DNA from: Floccifex porci
GTDB lineage: Bacteria; Bacillota_I; Bacilli_A; Erysipelotrichales; Erysipelotrichaceae
Direction of reading: 5' to 3'
Length of the DNA stretch: 43,604 nucleotides
Assembly (NCBI RefSeq): GCF_009696175.1
Contig: NZ_VUMM01000014.1
Location: 1 to 43,604 of the forward strand
Below are positions 25,109 through 33,441 of the stretch, piece by piece. The notes under the pieces were generated by a model. It did not search any database and had not been told where the DNA came from. It saw only the letters and a program-made list of their open reading frames with translations. A program made the position numbers and the translations under genes. Positions within the stretch are counted from its first letter, which is position 1; every line of letters begins with the position of its first letter.

Positions 25109-25933
25109 ATGATTAAATTATTTGTTTCCGATTTAGATGGAACTTTATTAAATGAAATGCACATGACCGATTCTTTTATATTAGAAACGATTCAATTGGT
25201 TAAAGAAAACGGATATCTTTTTTCAACCGCTACAGGTCGTTCTCTACATGAGCATGAAGTGAATCGTCTACAATTAAATGACTGTTTTAGAATTAGTATG
25301 AATGGTGCTTTAATTAAGAATCCACAAGGTGAAGTATTGTATTCACAACCAATTGATTCAAAATGTATAGAGGAATTTTTAGAGTTATTTTATGGTATGG
25401 ATTGTGATTATTCTTCTGATGATTTTACTTTATCAACTATTTCAATGGAAGAAAAAATTGAATATTTTAAAAAAGATGGATTTAAAGAAATTGCAGGGTC
25501 ACCCCTTCGTATTCGTGACTTTTTAAAGGATTATAAATTTAATCAAAACAAAGAAGATATTAAAAATAAAAACATTTATAAAATCAATTGCACAATTACA
25601 GATCAAACCATTCAAGAACAATTCAGATCTTTTATTGATAAACATAAAGATTTAATAGTAAATGCACCAGCAGAAGAAAATCACTTTGAGTTAACTTCTA
25701 AACAAGTCAATAAAGGCCATGCGGTAAGTGTATTATTAAAACATTTGAAACTGGAAAAAGAAGAAGTAATGGTGTTTGGAGATGGAGGAAATGATTTAGA
25801 AATGTTGTCTATGTACCCACATTCATGTGCAATGGCAAACGGGAGTATTATGGCACAAGTAAAAGCCAGTCGTATAATCGGATACAATAAAGATTATGCG
25901 GTATGTAAAGAAATGTTAAAAATCATAGAATAA
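25109..25933 (+). CDS. HAD-superfamily Cof-type phosphatase
   Basis: The 274-residue protein is a Cof-type (class IIB) HAD hydrolase that removes phosphate from small molecules, often sugar phosphates or flavin precursors. The nucleophile motif is SDLDGTLLNE (Asp8, Asp10), the middle TGRS block is motif II, a Lys sits before the end (NKGHAVSVLLKHL) and motif IV is FGDGGNDLEML. The cap domain fills about residues 85-185. The substrate cannot be predicted. aaggaagg lies before ATG 25109. It is one of two related phosphatases separated by tRNA-Asn; they differ enough not to be recent copies. Confidence 0.92.
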   Translation: MIKLFVSDLDGTLLNEMHMTDSFILETIQLVKENGYLFSTATGRSLHEHEVNRLQLNDCFRISMNGALIKNPQGEVLYSQPIDSKCIEEFLELFYGMDCDYSSDDFTLSTISMEEKIEYFKKDGFKEIAGSPLRIRDFLKDYKFNQNKEDIKNKNIYKINCTITDQTIQEQFRSFIDKHKDLIVNAPAEENHFELTSKQVNKGHAVSVLLKHLKLEKEEVMVFGDGGNDLEMLSMYPHSCAMANGSIMAQVKASRIIGYNKDYAVCKEMLKIIE

Positions 25934-25958
25934 AAAAAACATCTCATTTGAGATGTTT
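25932..25958. terminator. Terminator for tRNA-Asn (minus) and the phosphatase (plus)
   Basis: aaacatctca (25937-25946) pairs with tgagatgttt (25949-25958). The eight A at 25932-25939 give a strong T tail for the minus-strand tRNA; the plus side tail is weak. Confidence 0.8.
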
Positions 25959-25967
25959 AATTGCGAA

Positions 25968-26043
25968 TGGCGCCTGAAACAGGACTCGAACCTGTGACCT
26001 GCCGGTTAACAGCCGGATGCTCTACCGACTGAGCTATTCAGGC
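25968..26043 (-). tRNA. tRNA-Asn (anticodon GUU)
   Basis: The acceptor GCCTGAA pairs with TTCAGGC; the anticodon stem CCGGC/GCCGG has loop TGTTAAC-type sequence with GTT; the T arm is ACAGG-TTCGAGT-CCTGT. Discriminator G and CCA are encoded (complement of 25968-25970). Confidence 0.95.
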
Positions 26044-26062
26044 ATTTCCTTAGCGCTCATAT

Positions 26063-26091
26063 ATATTATCATGTACATATATTTAATGCAA
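26063..26091 (-). promoter_or_regulatory. Promoter of tRNA-Asn
   Basis: On the minus strand TTGCAT (26086-26091) and TAATAT (26063-26068) are 17 bases apart, about 20 bases before the tRNA 5' end. Confidence 0.7.
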
Positions 26092-26109
26092 GTCTTTTTT
26101 TGAAAAATA

Positions 26110-26118
26110 TGGTAAAAT
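26110..26118 (+). promoter_or_regulatory. Extended -10 placed for a leaderless transcript
   Basis: TGgTAAAAT at 26110-26118 ends six bases before ATG 26125. Transcription would start at or next to the start codon. No ribosome site is present in between. Confidence 0.55.
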
Positions 26119-26124
26119 TTAAAT

Positions 26125-26997
26125 ATGATTAAATACATAGTGATGGATATAGATGGAACTTTATTAAATTCTAAAAATGAGATTTCAGAAAAGACAAAGG
26201 AAATACTGATTTCATTTCAAAAAAATGGAGGGAAATTAATTTTAGCTAGTGGAAGATCGTATCAAAGACTTTTGCCGATTGCTTCACAATTATGTATGAA
26301 TCGATATGGTGGTTTTTTGATTGAAGTGGATGGAATTGGATTTTATAATATTGAAACTGAAAAAAGAGAAATATTAAAAGAGATGAATCTTTTGGAAGTA
26401 CAGTCATTGATACAATATTTAATGTCTTTGGATTGTGAAGTGCAGGTATGCGAAGAGAATGCGATATATGCTTATATACCTGAAAGATTGATTCCCATAA
26501 AAGAAAAAATCCGTAAAGAAAGAAATCTGGATAAAGACTTTCCGTGGACATCTGGACCATGGGATTTCATATTTGATATGCGAAAAGCATATTCCAGTAT
26601 TTATTATTTTGAGGATTGTTCAGAGATTAAAGGAAAAATTAGAAAAATTCAGATTATGGATTATGAAACCCATATTCAGGAAGTGTTTCAATCATTAAAT
26701 AAAACGTTCAAGAATCAATTTGAATTCTTTAGAACATCTTATCGTCAAATCGAAATTCTTCCTTTTGGTTATAGTAAAGGCAAGACATTAAAGCATATTA
26801 TGAAATTGAATCATATTCATAGAAATGAAATTCTTTCATTTGGAGATGGAGAAAATGATGTCAGTTTATTTGAGCAGACGGAAAAATCTTATGCGATGGG
26901 ACAGGCAAAAGAATATGTAAAACAACATGCAAGTCATATCACGAAATCAAATAATGAAGATGGTATTTATTATGCATTAAAAAAAGAAGGCTTTTAG
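26125..26997 (+). CDS. HAD-superfamily Cof-type phosphatase (second)
   Basis: The 290-residue Cof-type HAD hydrolase has motif I VMDIDGTLLNSKNEIS (Asp8, Asp10), motif II LASGRSYQRL, the late Lys in GYSKGKTLKHIM and motif IV SFGDGENDVSLFE. The cap lies at about 85-195. Substrate is unknown; the family dephosphorylates small metabolites in the cytoplasm. There is no Shine-Dalgarno sequence before ATG 26125, and a -10 element stops six bases upstream, so the message is probably leaderless. The gene ends in a hairpin shared with the convergent M42 peptidase gene. Confidence 0.92.
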   Translation: MIKYIVMDIDGTLLNSKNEISEKTKEILISFQKNGGKLILASGRSYQRLLPIASQLCMNRYGGFLIEVDGIGFYNIETEKREILKEMNLLEVQSLIQYLMSLDCEVQVCEENAIYAYIPERLIPIKEKIRKERNLDKDFPWTSGPWDFIFDMRKAYSSIYYFEDCSEIKGKIRKIQIMDYETHIQEVFQSLNKTFKNQFEFFRTSYRQIEILPFGYSKGKTLKHIMKLNHIHRNEILSFGDGENDVSLFEQTEKSYAMGQAKEYVKQHASHITKSNNEDGIYYALKKEGF

Positions 26998-27013
26998 TAA
27001 ACCTTCTATTTTT
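26985..27013. terminator. Terminator hairpin between convergent genes
   Basis: agaagg (26985-26990) pairs with ccttct (27002-27007), followed by atttttg. The stem covers the end of the phosphatase coding region and the stop region of the M42 gene. Confidence 0.6.
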
Positions 27014-28034
27014 GTATCATATAAGCATACAACAATTTCATTGTGTTTAAAATTCCATCCATATGGCATCTTTCCATACCATGGGAAGCATGAACACCAG
27101 GTCCAATTAATGCTGTACGAATATTATTACCTCCACTTTGCGCAGCAGAAGCATCGGAACTATATTTTGGATAAATATCAACTGCATAAGATAACTGATT
27201 CTTTTTGGATAATTCGATAAGATTGGATACCATATCATAATCGTAAGGACCACTTGAATCTTTTGCACAGATTGAAACATCTTGTTCTGTACAGCTTAAA
27301 TCTAAACCAATACAGCCCATATCCACCGCAAGAAACTGAACGATATCCTTTTCTATATAAGAGGAACCATGACCCACTTCTTCATAGGTGGAAAAGATAA
27401 ATTTGAAAGTGTGGCAAGGAATGATCTGATTGTCATGAAAATATTTTAAGACTCCCATTAAAATGCAGCATGAAATTTTGTCATCGATAAATCTGGATTT
27501 CACAAATCCATTTTCTGTTATCGTTGTTTTTGGATCGATGCAAATATAATCTCCTGTTTCAATTCCCAGTTTTTGCGTATCTTCTTTAGAATATACAATT
27601 TCATCCAGGCGGATTTCCATATTTTCTTCATTTCTTTCTCTGGTTAATGCATCTAAAAATACATGAGAAGAAGGAGATTTTGATAATATGGTACCTGTAT
27701 ATATTTTATTGTTTCTTGTATAAATACGGCAATATTCTCCGTCCAATGTATTTAAATTGGGCCCTCCGATCTTTTCGAAATTTAATTTTCCATTGTCCTG
27801 AATGGATCGTACCATTAATCCTAGTGTATCCAAATGAGCTCCTACACCATATACAATGTTATCCATACCATTAATTGTACAAACCAGATTTCCAGATTGT
27901 GTATAATGTGTTTCATATCCTAACTCTTTAATTTCTTTTTCAAGATAAGCAGTGGCATTTTTGGTAAATCCAGATGGAGAATCGATGGAAAACAAATGAT
28001 GAATCATAGATTTTAAATAAACTAAATCAAACAT
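27006..28034 (-). CDS. M42 family metallopeptidase (aminopeptidase)
   Basis: The 342-residue protein is a two-metal aminopeptidase of family M42 (glutamyl aminopeptidase/tetrahedral aminopeptidase group) that trims peptides in the cytoplasm as a large oligomer. Metal and catalytic motifs are in order: GAHLDTLG, then RFIDDKISC (metal-bridging Asp), TYEEVGHGSS (general base Glu and metal Glu), AVDMG and, at the end, HASHGMERCH with the last metal His. Length is normal for the family. ATG 28034 has aaggagg five bases upstream. It stands alone and converges on the phosphatase gene. Confidence 0.93.
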   Translation of the reverse strand: MFDLVYLKSMIHHLFSIDSPSGFTKNATAYLEKEIKELGYETHYTQSGNLVCTINGMDNIVYGVGAHLDTLGLMVRSIQDNGKLNFEKIGGPNLNTLDGEYCRIYTRNNKIYTGTILSKSPSSHVFLDALTRERNEENMEIRLDEIVYSKEDTQKLGIETGDYICIDPKTTITENGFVKSRFIDDKISCCILMGVLKYFHDNQIIPCHTFKFIFSTYEEVGHGSSYIEKDIVQFLAVDMGCIGLDLSCTEQDVSICAKDSSGPYDYDMVSNLIELSKKNQLSYAVDIYPKYSSDASAAQSGGNNIRTALIGPGVHASHGMERCHMDGILNTMKLLYAYMIQK

Positions 28035-28072
28035 AACATCCTCCTTTAACTCATATATTTTATCATAATCCT

Positions 28073-28100
28073 TTGAATCTTTTTAATAAAATCATATAAT
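28073..28100 (+). promoter_or_regulatory. Promoter of the nitroreductase gene
   Basis: TTGAAT (28073-28078) and TATAAT (28095-28100) are 16 bases apart. The transcript would begin near 28107, just before the gtgagg ribosome site. Confidence 0.75.
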
Positions 28101-28122
28101 GTAAAAAAAGTGAGGATCGTTT

Positions 28123-28659
28123 ATGGAATTTAATGAAGTATTAAAAGAAAGAAAAAGTATTCGAAGTTATGAATACAAAGAAATTACAAAAGATGAAATA
28201 AAAGAACTGATTGAATTTTCAAATCTGGCTCCTAGCTGGAAAAATTCCCAGACGGTAAGATACCACATAATTTTATCGGATAAAATGAAAGAGAGTATGC
28301 AAAAGGAAGGATTGGCTCCTTTTAATGCACAAAGAACAAAAGAGGCCTCTGTTTATATTGTAATTTCATTTGTGAAAGACATTTCTGGATTTAATGAAGA
28401 TAAGACACCCATTAATGAAATGGGGCAAGGATGGGGCTATTATGATGCAGGAATCGCAACCAATCAACTGATCCTGAAAGCTTGTCAAATGGGGTATGGA
28501 AGTCTGATCATGGGAATTCGTGATGCCGAAGCGATACGTAAAATGTTACAAATTCCAAATGAAGAAATAATTACATCCGTTGTGGCAATCGGAAAAACGA
28601 AAGTAATACCTGAAAGAAACAAACGGAAAGAAATTGATGAAATTATGAAAATATACTAA
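28123..28659 (+). CDS. Nitroreductase family flavoprotein
   Basis: The 178-residue protein is an FMN-dependent, dimeric nitroreductase-family oxidoreductase that uses NAD(P)H. The FMN-phosphate segment ERKSIRSYEYKEIT opens the protein, SNLAPSWKNSQTVRYHI follows, and the conserved GYYDAGIATNQLILKACQMG helix and MGIRDAEAIRKML lie in the second half. Natural substrates are usually unclear in this family; quinones, flavins or nitro compounds are possible. It has its own promoter and a ribosome site seven bases before ATG 28123, and shares a terminator with the convergent PBP gene. Confidence 0.92.
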   Translation: MEFNEVLKERKSIRSYEYKEITKDEIKELIEFSNLAPSWKNSQTVRYHIILSDKMKESMQKEGLAPFNAQRTKEASVYIVISFVKDISGFNEDKTPINEMGQGWGYYDAGIATNQLILKACQMGYGSLIMGIRDAEAIRKMLQIPNEEIITSVVAIGKTKVIPERNKRKEIDEIMKIY

Positions 28660-28699
28660 AAATAAACTGTTATGAGCGTATCATAACAGTTTATTTTTT
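28659..28699. terminator. Bidirectional terminator, perfect 17-bp stem
   Basis: Bases 28659-28675 pair exactly with 28681-28697 around a gcgta loop, with A and T runs at the two ends so that it works in both directions. It overlaps the stop codons of both convergent genes (nitroreductase and PBP1). Confidence 0.92.
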
Positions 28700-31106
28700 A
28701 TAGAATGTCGATTAAATTGCGTATACCTAATAGGAATTTGCGAGGATCCAACAAGAACATTGCACCAATCTGATCTGAACTTCCACCTGTACCAGGGTCC
28801 GTTCCTGTACCTGGGTCTGTACCCGTTCCAGGATCTGTACTTGTACCTGGATCGGTACTTGTTCCAGGATCTGTACCAGTACCTGGATCGGTACTTGTTC
28901 CAGGATCTTCTGGTGTATCTGGTTCTTCTTCCTCTTCTTTTATACAAGTTTCGCTTTCTTCATCCCATTCGCCTCCATCGGCTTTACATGCTTTTTCTTC
29001 ATCGGATTCATCCTTCGCATTTGTTTCGTCTCCTTTTGACAGGTATTCGGTTTTAATGTACCCACCTTTATAAGAAGAAACACCATCTGGAACTTCAATA
29101 TCATGATAGTCATAATAATCCTGACAGAAATCCAATAAATTATGTGTGATCTGGAACGCAGTTCCCTGCATTAATTCAGCATAAGAGAAGTAATATCCTA
29201 ATTTCTGATATTGAGCGGTAAATCCAGACCATACTGCAATGGTAATTTCACTCGTATATCCTACAGACCATTCATCTTTGTAAGTGTAAGCTGGAATTCC
29301 GTACTGTAGACCATCTGTACCCCAGTCGGATGTACCTGATTTACCATAGGCTGTATAATTTGGAGAAATCAGCCATTCATTTAAGTTCTGGTATCCACCT
29401 GTAACTACATTTTCCAGCAAGTAAGACATCATGAAAGCTGCTTCTTCAGAAATCAATTCATACTCTTCCGTATTTCCTTCGACTTCCTGGTTGTCAGAAC
29501 GACGAATGACTTTACGAACTGTATGGGCGTTTACACGATTTCCTTTATTAGAGAAAATCGTATATGCACTGGCTTGTTGAATTGGAGATGCGTACATATC
29601 CGCCCCACCAATTGAGTATTGTTCCACAAAATTTTCACAGACATCTTCTGAATATCCAAGTTTACGACAGAAATCAATCCAATAGTCATATCCTTTTTCA
29701 TTCACAAGTTCAACCATAGCTGCTGCAGCCGGACAGTTCTTAGAAACCCCTAAAGCACGCTTTAAAGTCATTAATCCATCATATTTTCCATCCGAGTTAT
29801 TTAAATTCGAACCTGTATGGAAATAATCCTTGGCCTTATCGTTTACAGCATGCTCTGTTGACCATCCCAGTAAATCAAATGTTGAACAATAAGCCAGAAG
29901 TGGTTTCATTGAAGAACCAGGCTGTTTACGGTCTGTGGAATTATCAATTTTTACCGCATCGGTATGATATCTTCTACCAGGACCTACCGCAATGATTTCA
30001 CCTGTTTCACTTTCGATGACTGAAAAACCAATATCAAATTCATCTCTTGAAAAATCCACTACATTTCCTGCACAAATTTCATCTGCCTGCTTTTGAACAG
30101 CCTGATTACAGGTTGTATAAATATCCATTGGGATAATACCTGGATCCTGTCCTGTTAAGCTGATGGTTTCTGCAATGGCCTGATCGATAAAGGCTTCATT
30201 CGGATCGGTACTTGTCATTTCTTTGTAGTTTAAAGCCAAAGATAAATCTGTACTGGAAGCCAGTTTATATTCATTATCGGATATATAACCATGCTGATTC
30301 ATTAATTGTAAAGTGACATTTCGACGTTCCTGTGCCAGTTCCAGATGGTCAACTTCTGAATCGTACATATTCGCAAGAGGATTGTATTGTCCTGGAGCAT
30401 TGATACATCCTGCTAAGAAAGCCGCTTCGCTCAAATTCAGCTGAGATACATCTTTTCCAAAGAAATACTGAGATGCTTTCTGAATACCACGTGTATTGTT
30501 TCCAGAACCAAACCAGATTCGGTTTACATAATATTCAAAAATTTCCTCTTTTCCAATGGATTGTTCGGCAATTAAAGATAAATAGATTTCCTGAATCTTT
30601 AATTTGACCTGATCCAATTTACTGATGCTTCCTTTCGTATTAAGCAATTTATCTTCCTGATTTTTAGTAAACGCATTGTCAATCATCTGCATTGTCAATG
30701 TAGAACCACCCTGAGAAAAATCACCTGTTCTAAGATTGGTCAAGGCAGCAGATATAAAACGAGGAAGGTCAAATCCATTGTGGTCAAAGAAACGAGAGTC
30801 TTCAATAGATAGAAACGCATCAATTACATTCTGAGGAATCTGTTCATATGTGACATCTTCACGTATTTCATCTCCAAATTCATACATAAGATTTCCATCA
30901 CGATCATATATACGAGAATTAGATAAAGTGGTCAAACCATCCTCAGAGAATCGCATTCCTTCTGGATCGTTGATTACATTAACCAGTATGAAGAAAACGG
31001 AGATACATCCAACCAGAAAACAAGTCAGAACAACAATCGCAATTTTATTCCATATATCCAGTTTTCTACGTCTTTTTGATGTATTTTGTTTGACTTTTTT
31101 GGCCAT
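28698..31106 (-). CDS. Class A penicillin-binding protein (PBP1A type)
   Basis: The 802-residue bifunctional wall synthase polymerises and cross-links peptidoglycan at the outer membrane face. A basic start and one transmembrane segment (about 22-47) are followed by the GT51 glycosyltransferase (EDSRFFDHNGFD, GGSTLTMQMIDN) and the transpeptidase with SSMK in KQPGSSMKPLLAY (nucleophile Ser), SKN and KSGTSDWG. After the enzyme comes an acidic tail and seven Asp-Pro-Gly-Thr repeats ending in a hydrophobic segment. The gene follows recU on the same strand with three bases between them, the recU-ponA pairing known from other Bacillota. Confidence 0.94.
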   Translation of the reverse strand: MAKKVKQNTSKRRRKLDIWNKIAIVVLTCFLVGCISVFFILVNVINDPEGMRFSEDGLTTLSNSRIYDRDGNLMYEFGDEIREDVTYEQIPQNVIDAFLSIEDSRFFDHNGFDLPRFISAALTNLRTGDFSQGGSTLTMQMIDNAFTKNQEDKLLNTKGSISKLDQVKLKIQEIYLSLIAEQSIGKEEIFEYYVNRIWFGSGNNTRGIQKASQYFFGKDVSQLNLSEAAFLAGCINAPGQYNPLANMYDSEVDHLELAQERRNVTLQLMNQHGYISDNEYKLASSTDLSLALNYKEMTSTDPNEAFIDQAIAETISLTGQDPGIIPMDIYTTCNQAVQKQADEICAGNVVDFSRDEFDIGFSVIESETGEIIAVGPGRRYHTDAVKIDNSTDRKQPGSSMKPLLAYCSTFDLLGWSTEHAVNDKAKDYFHTGSNLNNSDGKYDGLMTLKRALGVSKNCPAAAAMVELVNEKGYDYWIDFCRKLGYSEDVCENFVEQYSIGGADMYASPIQQASAYTIFSNKGNRVNAHTVRKVIRRSDNQEVEGNTEEYELISEEAAFMMSYLLENVVTGGYQNLNEWLISPNYTAYGKSGTSDWGTDGLQYGIPAYTYKDEWSVGYTSEITIAVWSGFTAQYQKLGYYFSYAELMQGTAFQITHNLLDFCQDYYDYHDIEVPDGVSSYKGGYIKTEYLSKGDETNAKDESDEEKACKADGGEWDEESETCIKEEEEEPDTPEDPGTSTDPGTGTDPGTSTDPGTSTDPGTGTDPGTGTDPGTGGSSDQIGAMFLLDPRKFLLGIRNLIDIL
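28788..28907 (-). repeat. 18-bp tandem repeat coding Asp-Pro-Gly-Thr units in PBP1
   Basis: Seven units of about 18 bases (for example ggatctgtaccagtacct) encode DPGT[SG]T. The units are near identical, so the number of copies is expected to vary between strains by slippage. Plus- and minus-strand open frames seen here in other phases are by-products of the repeat. Confidence 0.9.
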
Positions 31107-31109
31107 AGT

Positions 31110-31700
31110 CTAATTATCCTCCTTAAAATATTTCGCATCGACTGCATCTAAATAAGAAAGTCTGGGATATAGACCTTCTTTGATCACAATTCCATTTTTT
31201 TCAAACCACATATAGGGAATAAAACTTTTTTCAGCTTTTTCAATAGCCAGTATCAGATCGGCTGAATCAATTAAAAAAGTTTTATCATGGGAATTGAATC
31301 GGATTAGAAAAAAACCAATTCCCCCATGGTATTTCACACCTTTTAAATGTTCAATCTGATGAGAATGAATCATACTGATTGGAAACTGAGTCTTGTTTTT
31401 GGTTTCTTTTGCTTCAAAATCCAGATATTTTCCCCTATATACTCCATTATAATCGGTCGTTGAAGGAGTTCGATAATAAGCTTCTACAATTTTAGCTTTA
31501 TTACGAGCTGGATAATCAACGCGAACAACCTGGACAGGAGTGGGTTTTTTATATATGAGTGCCCGTTTGCATTCTCGATAATACTGATTGGATTCATTGA
31601 CATCATTTTCTAGAAACATTCCCCTTTTCGAATGATGATCCATAACATTTGAACCCTTAATTACAGGATGCTGTGCACCCGGATATTTGATTGTGCTCAT
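31110..31700 (-). CDS. recU: Holliday junction resolvase RecU
   Basis: The 196-residue protein is RecU, which cuts Holliday junctions symmetrically during recombinational repair and chromosome segregation in Bacillota. Seen motifs are NQYYRECKRALIYKKPTPVQ, then VDYPARN, TDYNGVYRGKYLDFEAKETK (the Asp and Glu-x-Lys metal site) and HQIEHLKG. I start at ATG 31700. The ATG at 31709 lies inside the -10 box and would not be transcribed. There is no ribosome site, and transcription should start within one or two bases of ATG 31700, so the message is probably leaderless. pbp1 follows three bases after the stop, on the same transcript. Confidence 0.92.
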   Translation of the reverse strand: MSTIKYPGAQHPVIKGSNVMDHHSKRGMFLENDVNESNQYYRECKRALIYKKPTPVQVVRVDYPARNKAKIVEAYYRTPSTTDYNGVYRGKYLDFEAKETKNKTQFPISMIHSHQIEHLKGVKYHGGIGFFLIRFNSHDKTFLIDSADLILAIEKAEKSFIPYMWFEKNGIVIKEGLYPRLSYLDAVDAKYFKEDN

Positions 31701-31707
31701 CAAAAAC

Positions 31708-31736
31708 ATTATATATTAATTTATAGTAACATTCAA
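31708..31736 (-). promoter_or_regulatory. Promoter of recU-pbp1
   Basis: On the minus strand TTGAAT (31731-31736) and TATAAT (31708-31713) are 17 bases apart. The -10 overlaps an upstream in-frame ATG and ends seven bases before ATG 31700. Confidence 0.8.
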
Positions 31737-31743
31737 ATTGCGG

Positions 31744-31772
31744 TTGATTTTTTAATGTCTAAAAGGCATAAT
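31744..31772 (+). promoter_or_regulatory. Promoter of gpsB
   Basis: TTGATT (31744-31749) and CATAAT (31767-31772) are 17 bases apart, back to back with the recU promoter. The -35 boxes are only seven bases apart, so one regulator or supercoiling could affect both. Confidence 0.6.
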
Positions 31773-31805
31773 ATTTATTAGAATTACTAGATTGGGGGAA
31801 ATAAT

Positions 31806-32144
31806 ATGGCTCAAAAAATTAATCTAACTGCAGATCAGATTGTAGAAAAAGAATTTCATATTGATGTAAAAGGATATGCAGCTTTAGAAGTGGATATGTT
31901 TTTAGATGAAATCGTTGAAGATTATGAAAGTTTTGATGAATCCATTCAGGAATTATCACAGGCAGTGATGCGCTATGAAGAAAAAATTAAAGAACTTCAA
32001 CAGGAAATTTATACATTACAGAATGAAAATCAGAGTTTAAATGAAAAATTATCAGTAGCTCAGTCATCTGGAAGCTATGATCAGGTCGATATTTTAAAAC
32101 GTATTGCACGTTTGGAACAGGCTGTATTTAAAACAGAAGAATAA
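31806..32144 (+). CDS. gpsB: Cell-division regulator GpsB
   Basis: The 112-residue cytoplasmic protein is a DivIVA-like GpsB that links class A PBPs to the division site and the side wall. The membrane-binding N-terminal domain has EKEFHIDVKGYAALEVDMFL and DEIVEDYESF, followed by a coiled coil (about 45-80), a flexible part (AQSSGSYDQ) and a short C-terminal helix (LKRIARLEQAVF) that forms trimers. ATG 31806 has a ggggga site. It is divergent from recU-pbp1, the enzyme it is expected to bind, and RNase P RNA follows at once. Confidence 0.93.
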   Translation: MAQKINLTADQIVEKEFHIDVKGYAALEVDMFLDEIVEDYESFDESIQELSQAVMRYEEKIKELQQEIYTLQNENQSLNEKLSVAQSSGSYDQVDILKRIARLEQAVFKTEE

Positions 32145-32490
32145 TCAGATTCGACAGTCGCTGACAATTTGTTAGAGGAAAGTCCATGCTCGCACAATCT
32201 GCGATGATTGTAGTGTTTGTGCTAGATGAATTAATAAGTCTAGGCAAGAAATTGACGGCTGTTCTTCGATCTAAGGCAATTAAGCTAAGAAAGAAGACTT
32301 TAAAAGTGCCACAGAGACGAGCTGGTATGGAAACATACCAGGTGGAACGGGTAAACCCCACAAGCGAGAAACCCAAATTTGGTAGGGGAATCAGCCAGAA
32401 TGAAATGAAAGGATGGCTGGAAGGTGAAAACCTTAGATAAATGACTGTCACTGGGAAACCAGAACAGAACATGGCTTATGAATTTGATTT
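32143..32490 (+). ncRNA. rnpB: RNase P RNA, B type
   Basis: Conserved blocks of the Bacillus-type ribozyme are present in order: gaggaaagtccatgctcgc, gtagtgtttgtgct, agtgccacagagacga, ggtggaacgggtaaacccc, gcgagaaacccaaatttggt and acagaacatggctta. The ends aatcagattc (32143-32152) and gaatttgatt (32480-32489) pair over ten positions with one G-T pair as helix P1. At about 348 bases it is shorter than the 400 or so of Bacillus. It processes tRNA 5' ends. The 5' end touches the gpsB stop codon, so gpsB readthrough or a promoter inside gpsB must drive it. Confidence 0.95.
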
Positions 32491-32494
32491 TAAG

Positions 32495-32517
32495 AAAACC
32501 GCTTTGGCGGTTTTTTT
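32495..32517 (+). terminator. Terminator of RNase P RNA
   Basis: aaaaccgc pairs with gcggtttt around tttg, followed by seven T in total. Confidence 0.95.
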
Positions 32518-32519
32518 AT

Positions 32520-32548
32520 TTGACATTAAAAAGATATAAAGATATAAC
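32520..32548 (+). promoter_or_regulatory. Promoter of the sugar isomerase gene
   Basis: TTGACA (32520-32525) and TATAAC (32543-32548) are 17 bases apart, near consensus. The transcript would begin at or next to the gaggtg ribosome site (32555-32560). Confidence 0.8.
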
Positions 32549-32565
32549 AAATATGAGGTGATGTT

Positions 32566-33441
32566 ATGAATTTAGGAATTATCAGTGATCAGATCGATCT
32601 GGATTTGGAAAAAGCCATTCAAATTATTAAAAATCAAGGTTACAATACGATTGAATTACATAGTGTATTTAATAAACCGGTTGAAACATTAAATGAAGAA
32701 GAAACTAGAAAAGCGGTTGAAATCTGTGAAAAATATGAAATGAAAGTATCTAATCTGGCAACTACTTTATTTTTTCTTTGTCCATTATATGAAGAAGATA
32801 AAGTCAGTTTATTTAATGATTCTTTTCATTGTATAAAAGGAAATGTAAAAGATCATTTAAATCATATTGAAAATGCATGTAGAGTCGCAAAAGCATTTGG
32901 CTGCGATAAATTAAGAATGTTTCCATTTCGATTTCCAGATAATCGTAAGCCTCCATTTGGAACAGAAAAAGATATGGAAACGATATGTACTTATTTTCAA
33001 ATGGCAGCAGATATTGCTCAACAGTACGATTGCACATTAATCATTGAAAACTGTCCATATTCTCATTGTCCTAAAGGAGAAATGACATTAAAACTATTAA
33101 AAATGTGCAATCGTCCTAATTTAAAACTGCTTTGGGATCCAGCAAATTCTTATCGTGCTTATCAGAATCAGGTAGAAGACAAATATCTTCATAAAACTTT
33201 ATTAGAAGAATTGAAATGGATTTATCCATATATTGGTCATATTCATATTAAAGATTATCATTATGATTCTAATTTTGAAAAACCATTTATTCATAAACCG
33301 ATTTATTCAGGTGATATAGATTTTGATGTATTATTTCAATATTTAAAAGAAAAAGAATATCCATATACTCTTTCTTTAGAACCTGAAGTGGCTTTTGAAG
33401 AAGCAATTTTATGTATGAAAAGACTAAAAGAAAAAGCATAA
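32566..33441 (+). CDS. Sugar phosphate isomerase/epimerase-like TIM barrel protein
   Basis: The 291-residue protein belongs to the xylose isomerase-like TIM barrel (AP_endonuc_2) superfamily. Metal ligands appear at the ends of barrel strands: Glu in TLIIENCPYSH, Asp in LKLLWDPANSY, His in GHIHIKDYHYD and Glu in YTLSLEPEV. Members isomerise or epimerise sugars such as hexuloses or inosose; the substrate here is unknown and no transport or kinase gene is adjacent. ATG 32566 has a gaggtg site five bases upstream. Its stop touches the stop of the convergent phosphoesterase gene. Confidence 0.88.
   Translation: MNLGIISDQIDLDLEKAIQIIKNQGYNTIELHSVFNKPVETLNEEETRKAVEICEKYEMKVSNLATTLFFLCPLYEEDKVSLFNDSFHCIKGNVKDHLNHIENACRVAKAFGCDKLRMFPFRFPDNRKPPFGTEKDMETICTYFQMAADIAQQYDCTLIIENCPYSHCPKGEMTLKLLKMCNRPNLKLLWDPANSYRAYQNQVEDKYLHKTLLEELKWIYPYIGHIHIKDYHYDSNFEKPFIHKPIYSGDIDFDVLFQYLKEKEYPYTLSLEPEVAFEEAILCMKRLKEKA

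Noticed and set aside
28788-28907. CRISPR-like short repeats
   Set aside because: Units are contiguous, without spacers, and encode DPGT repeats in frame with PBP1.
28681-29056. Open frames with repetitive Tyr/Arg- or Leu-rich products
   Set aside because: They are other-phase readings of the 18-bp repeat in the PBP1 gene.
32128-32472. Open frames on both strands over 32128-32472
   Set aside because: They lie within RNase P RNA, whose conserved blocks explain the sequence.
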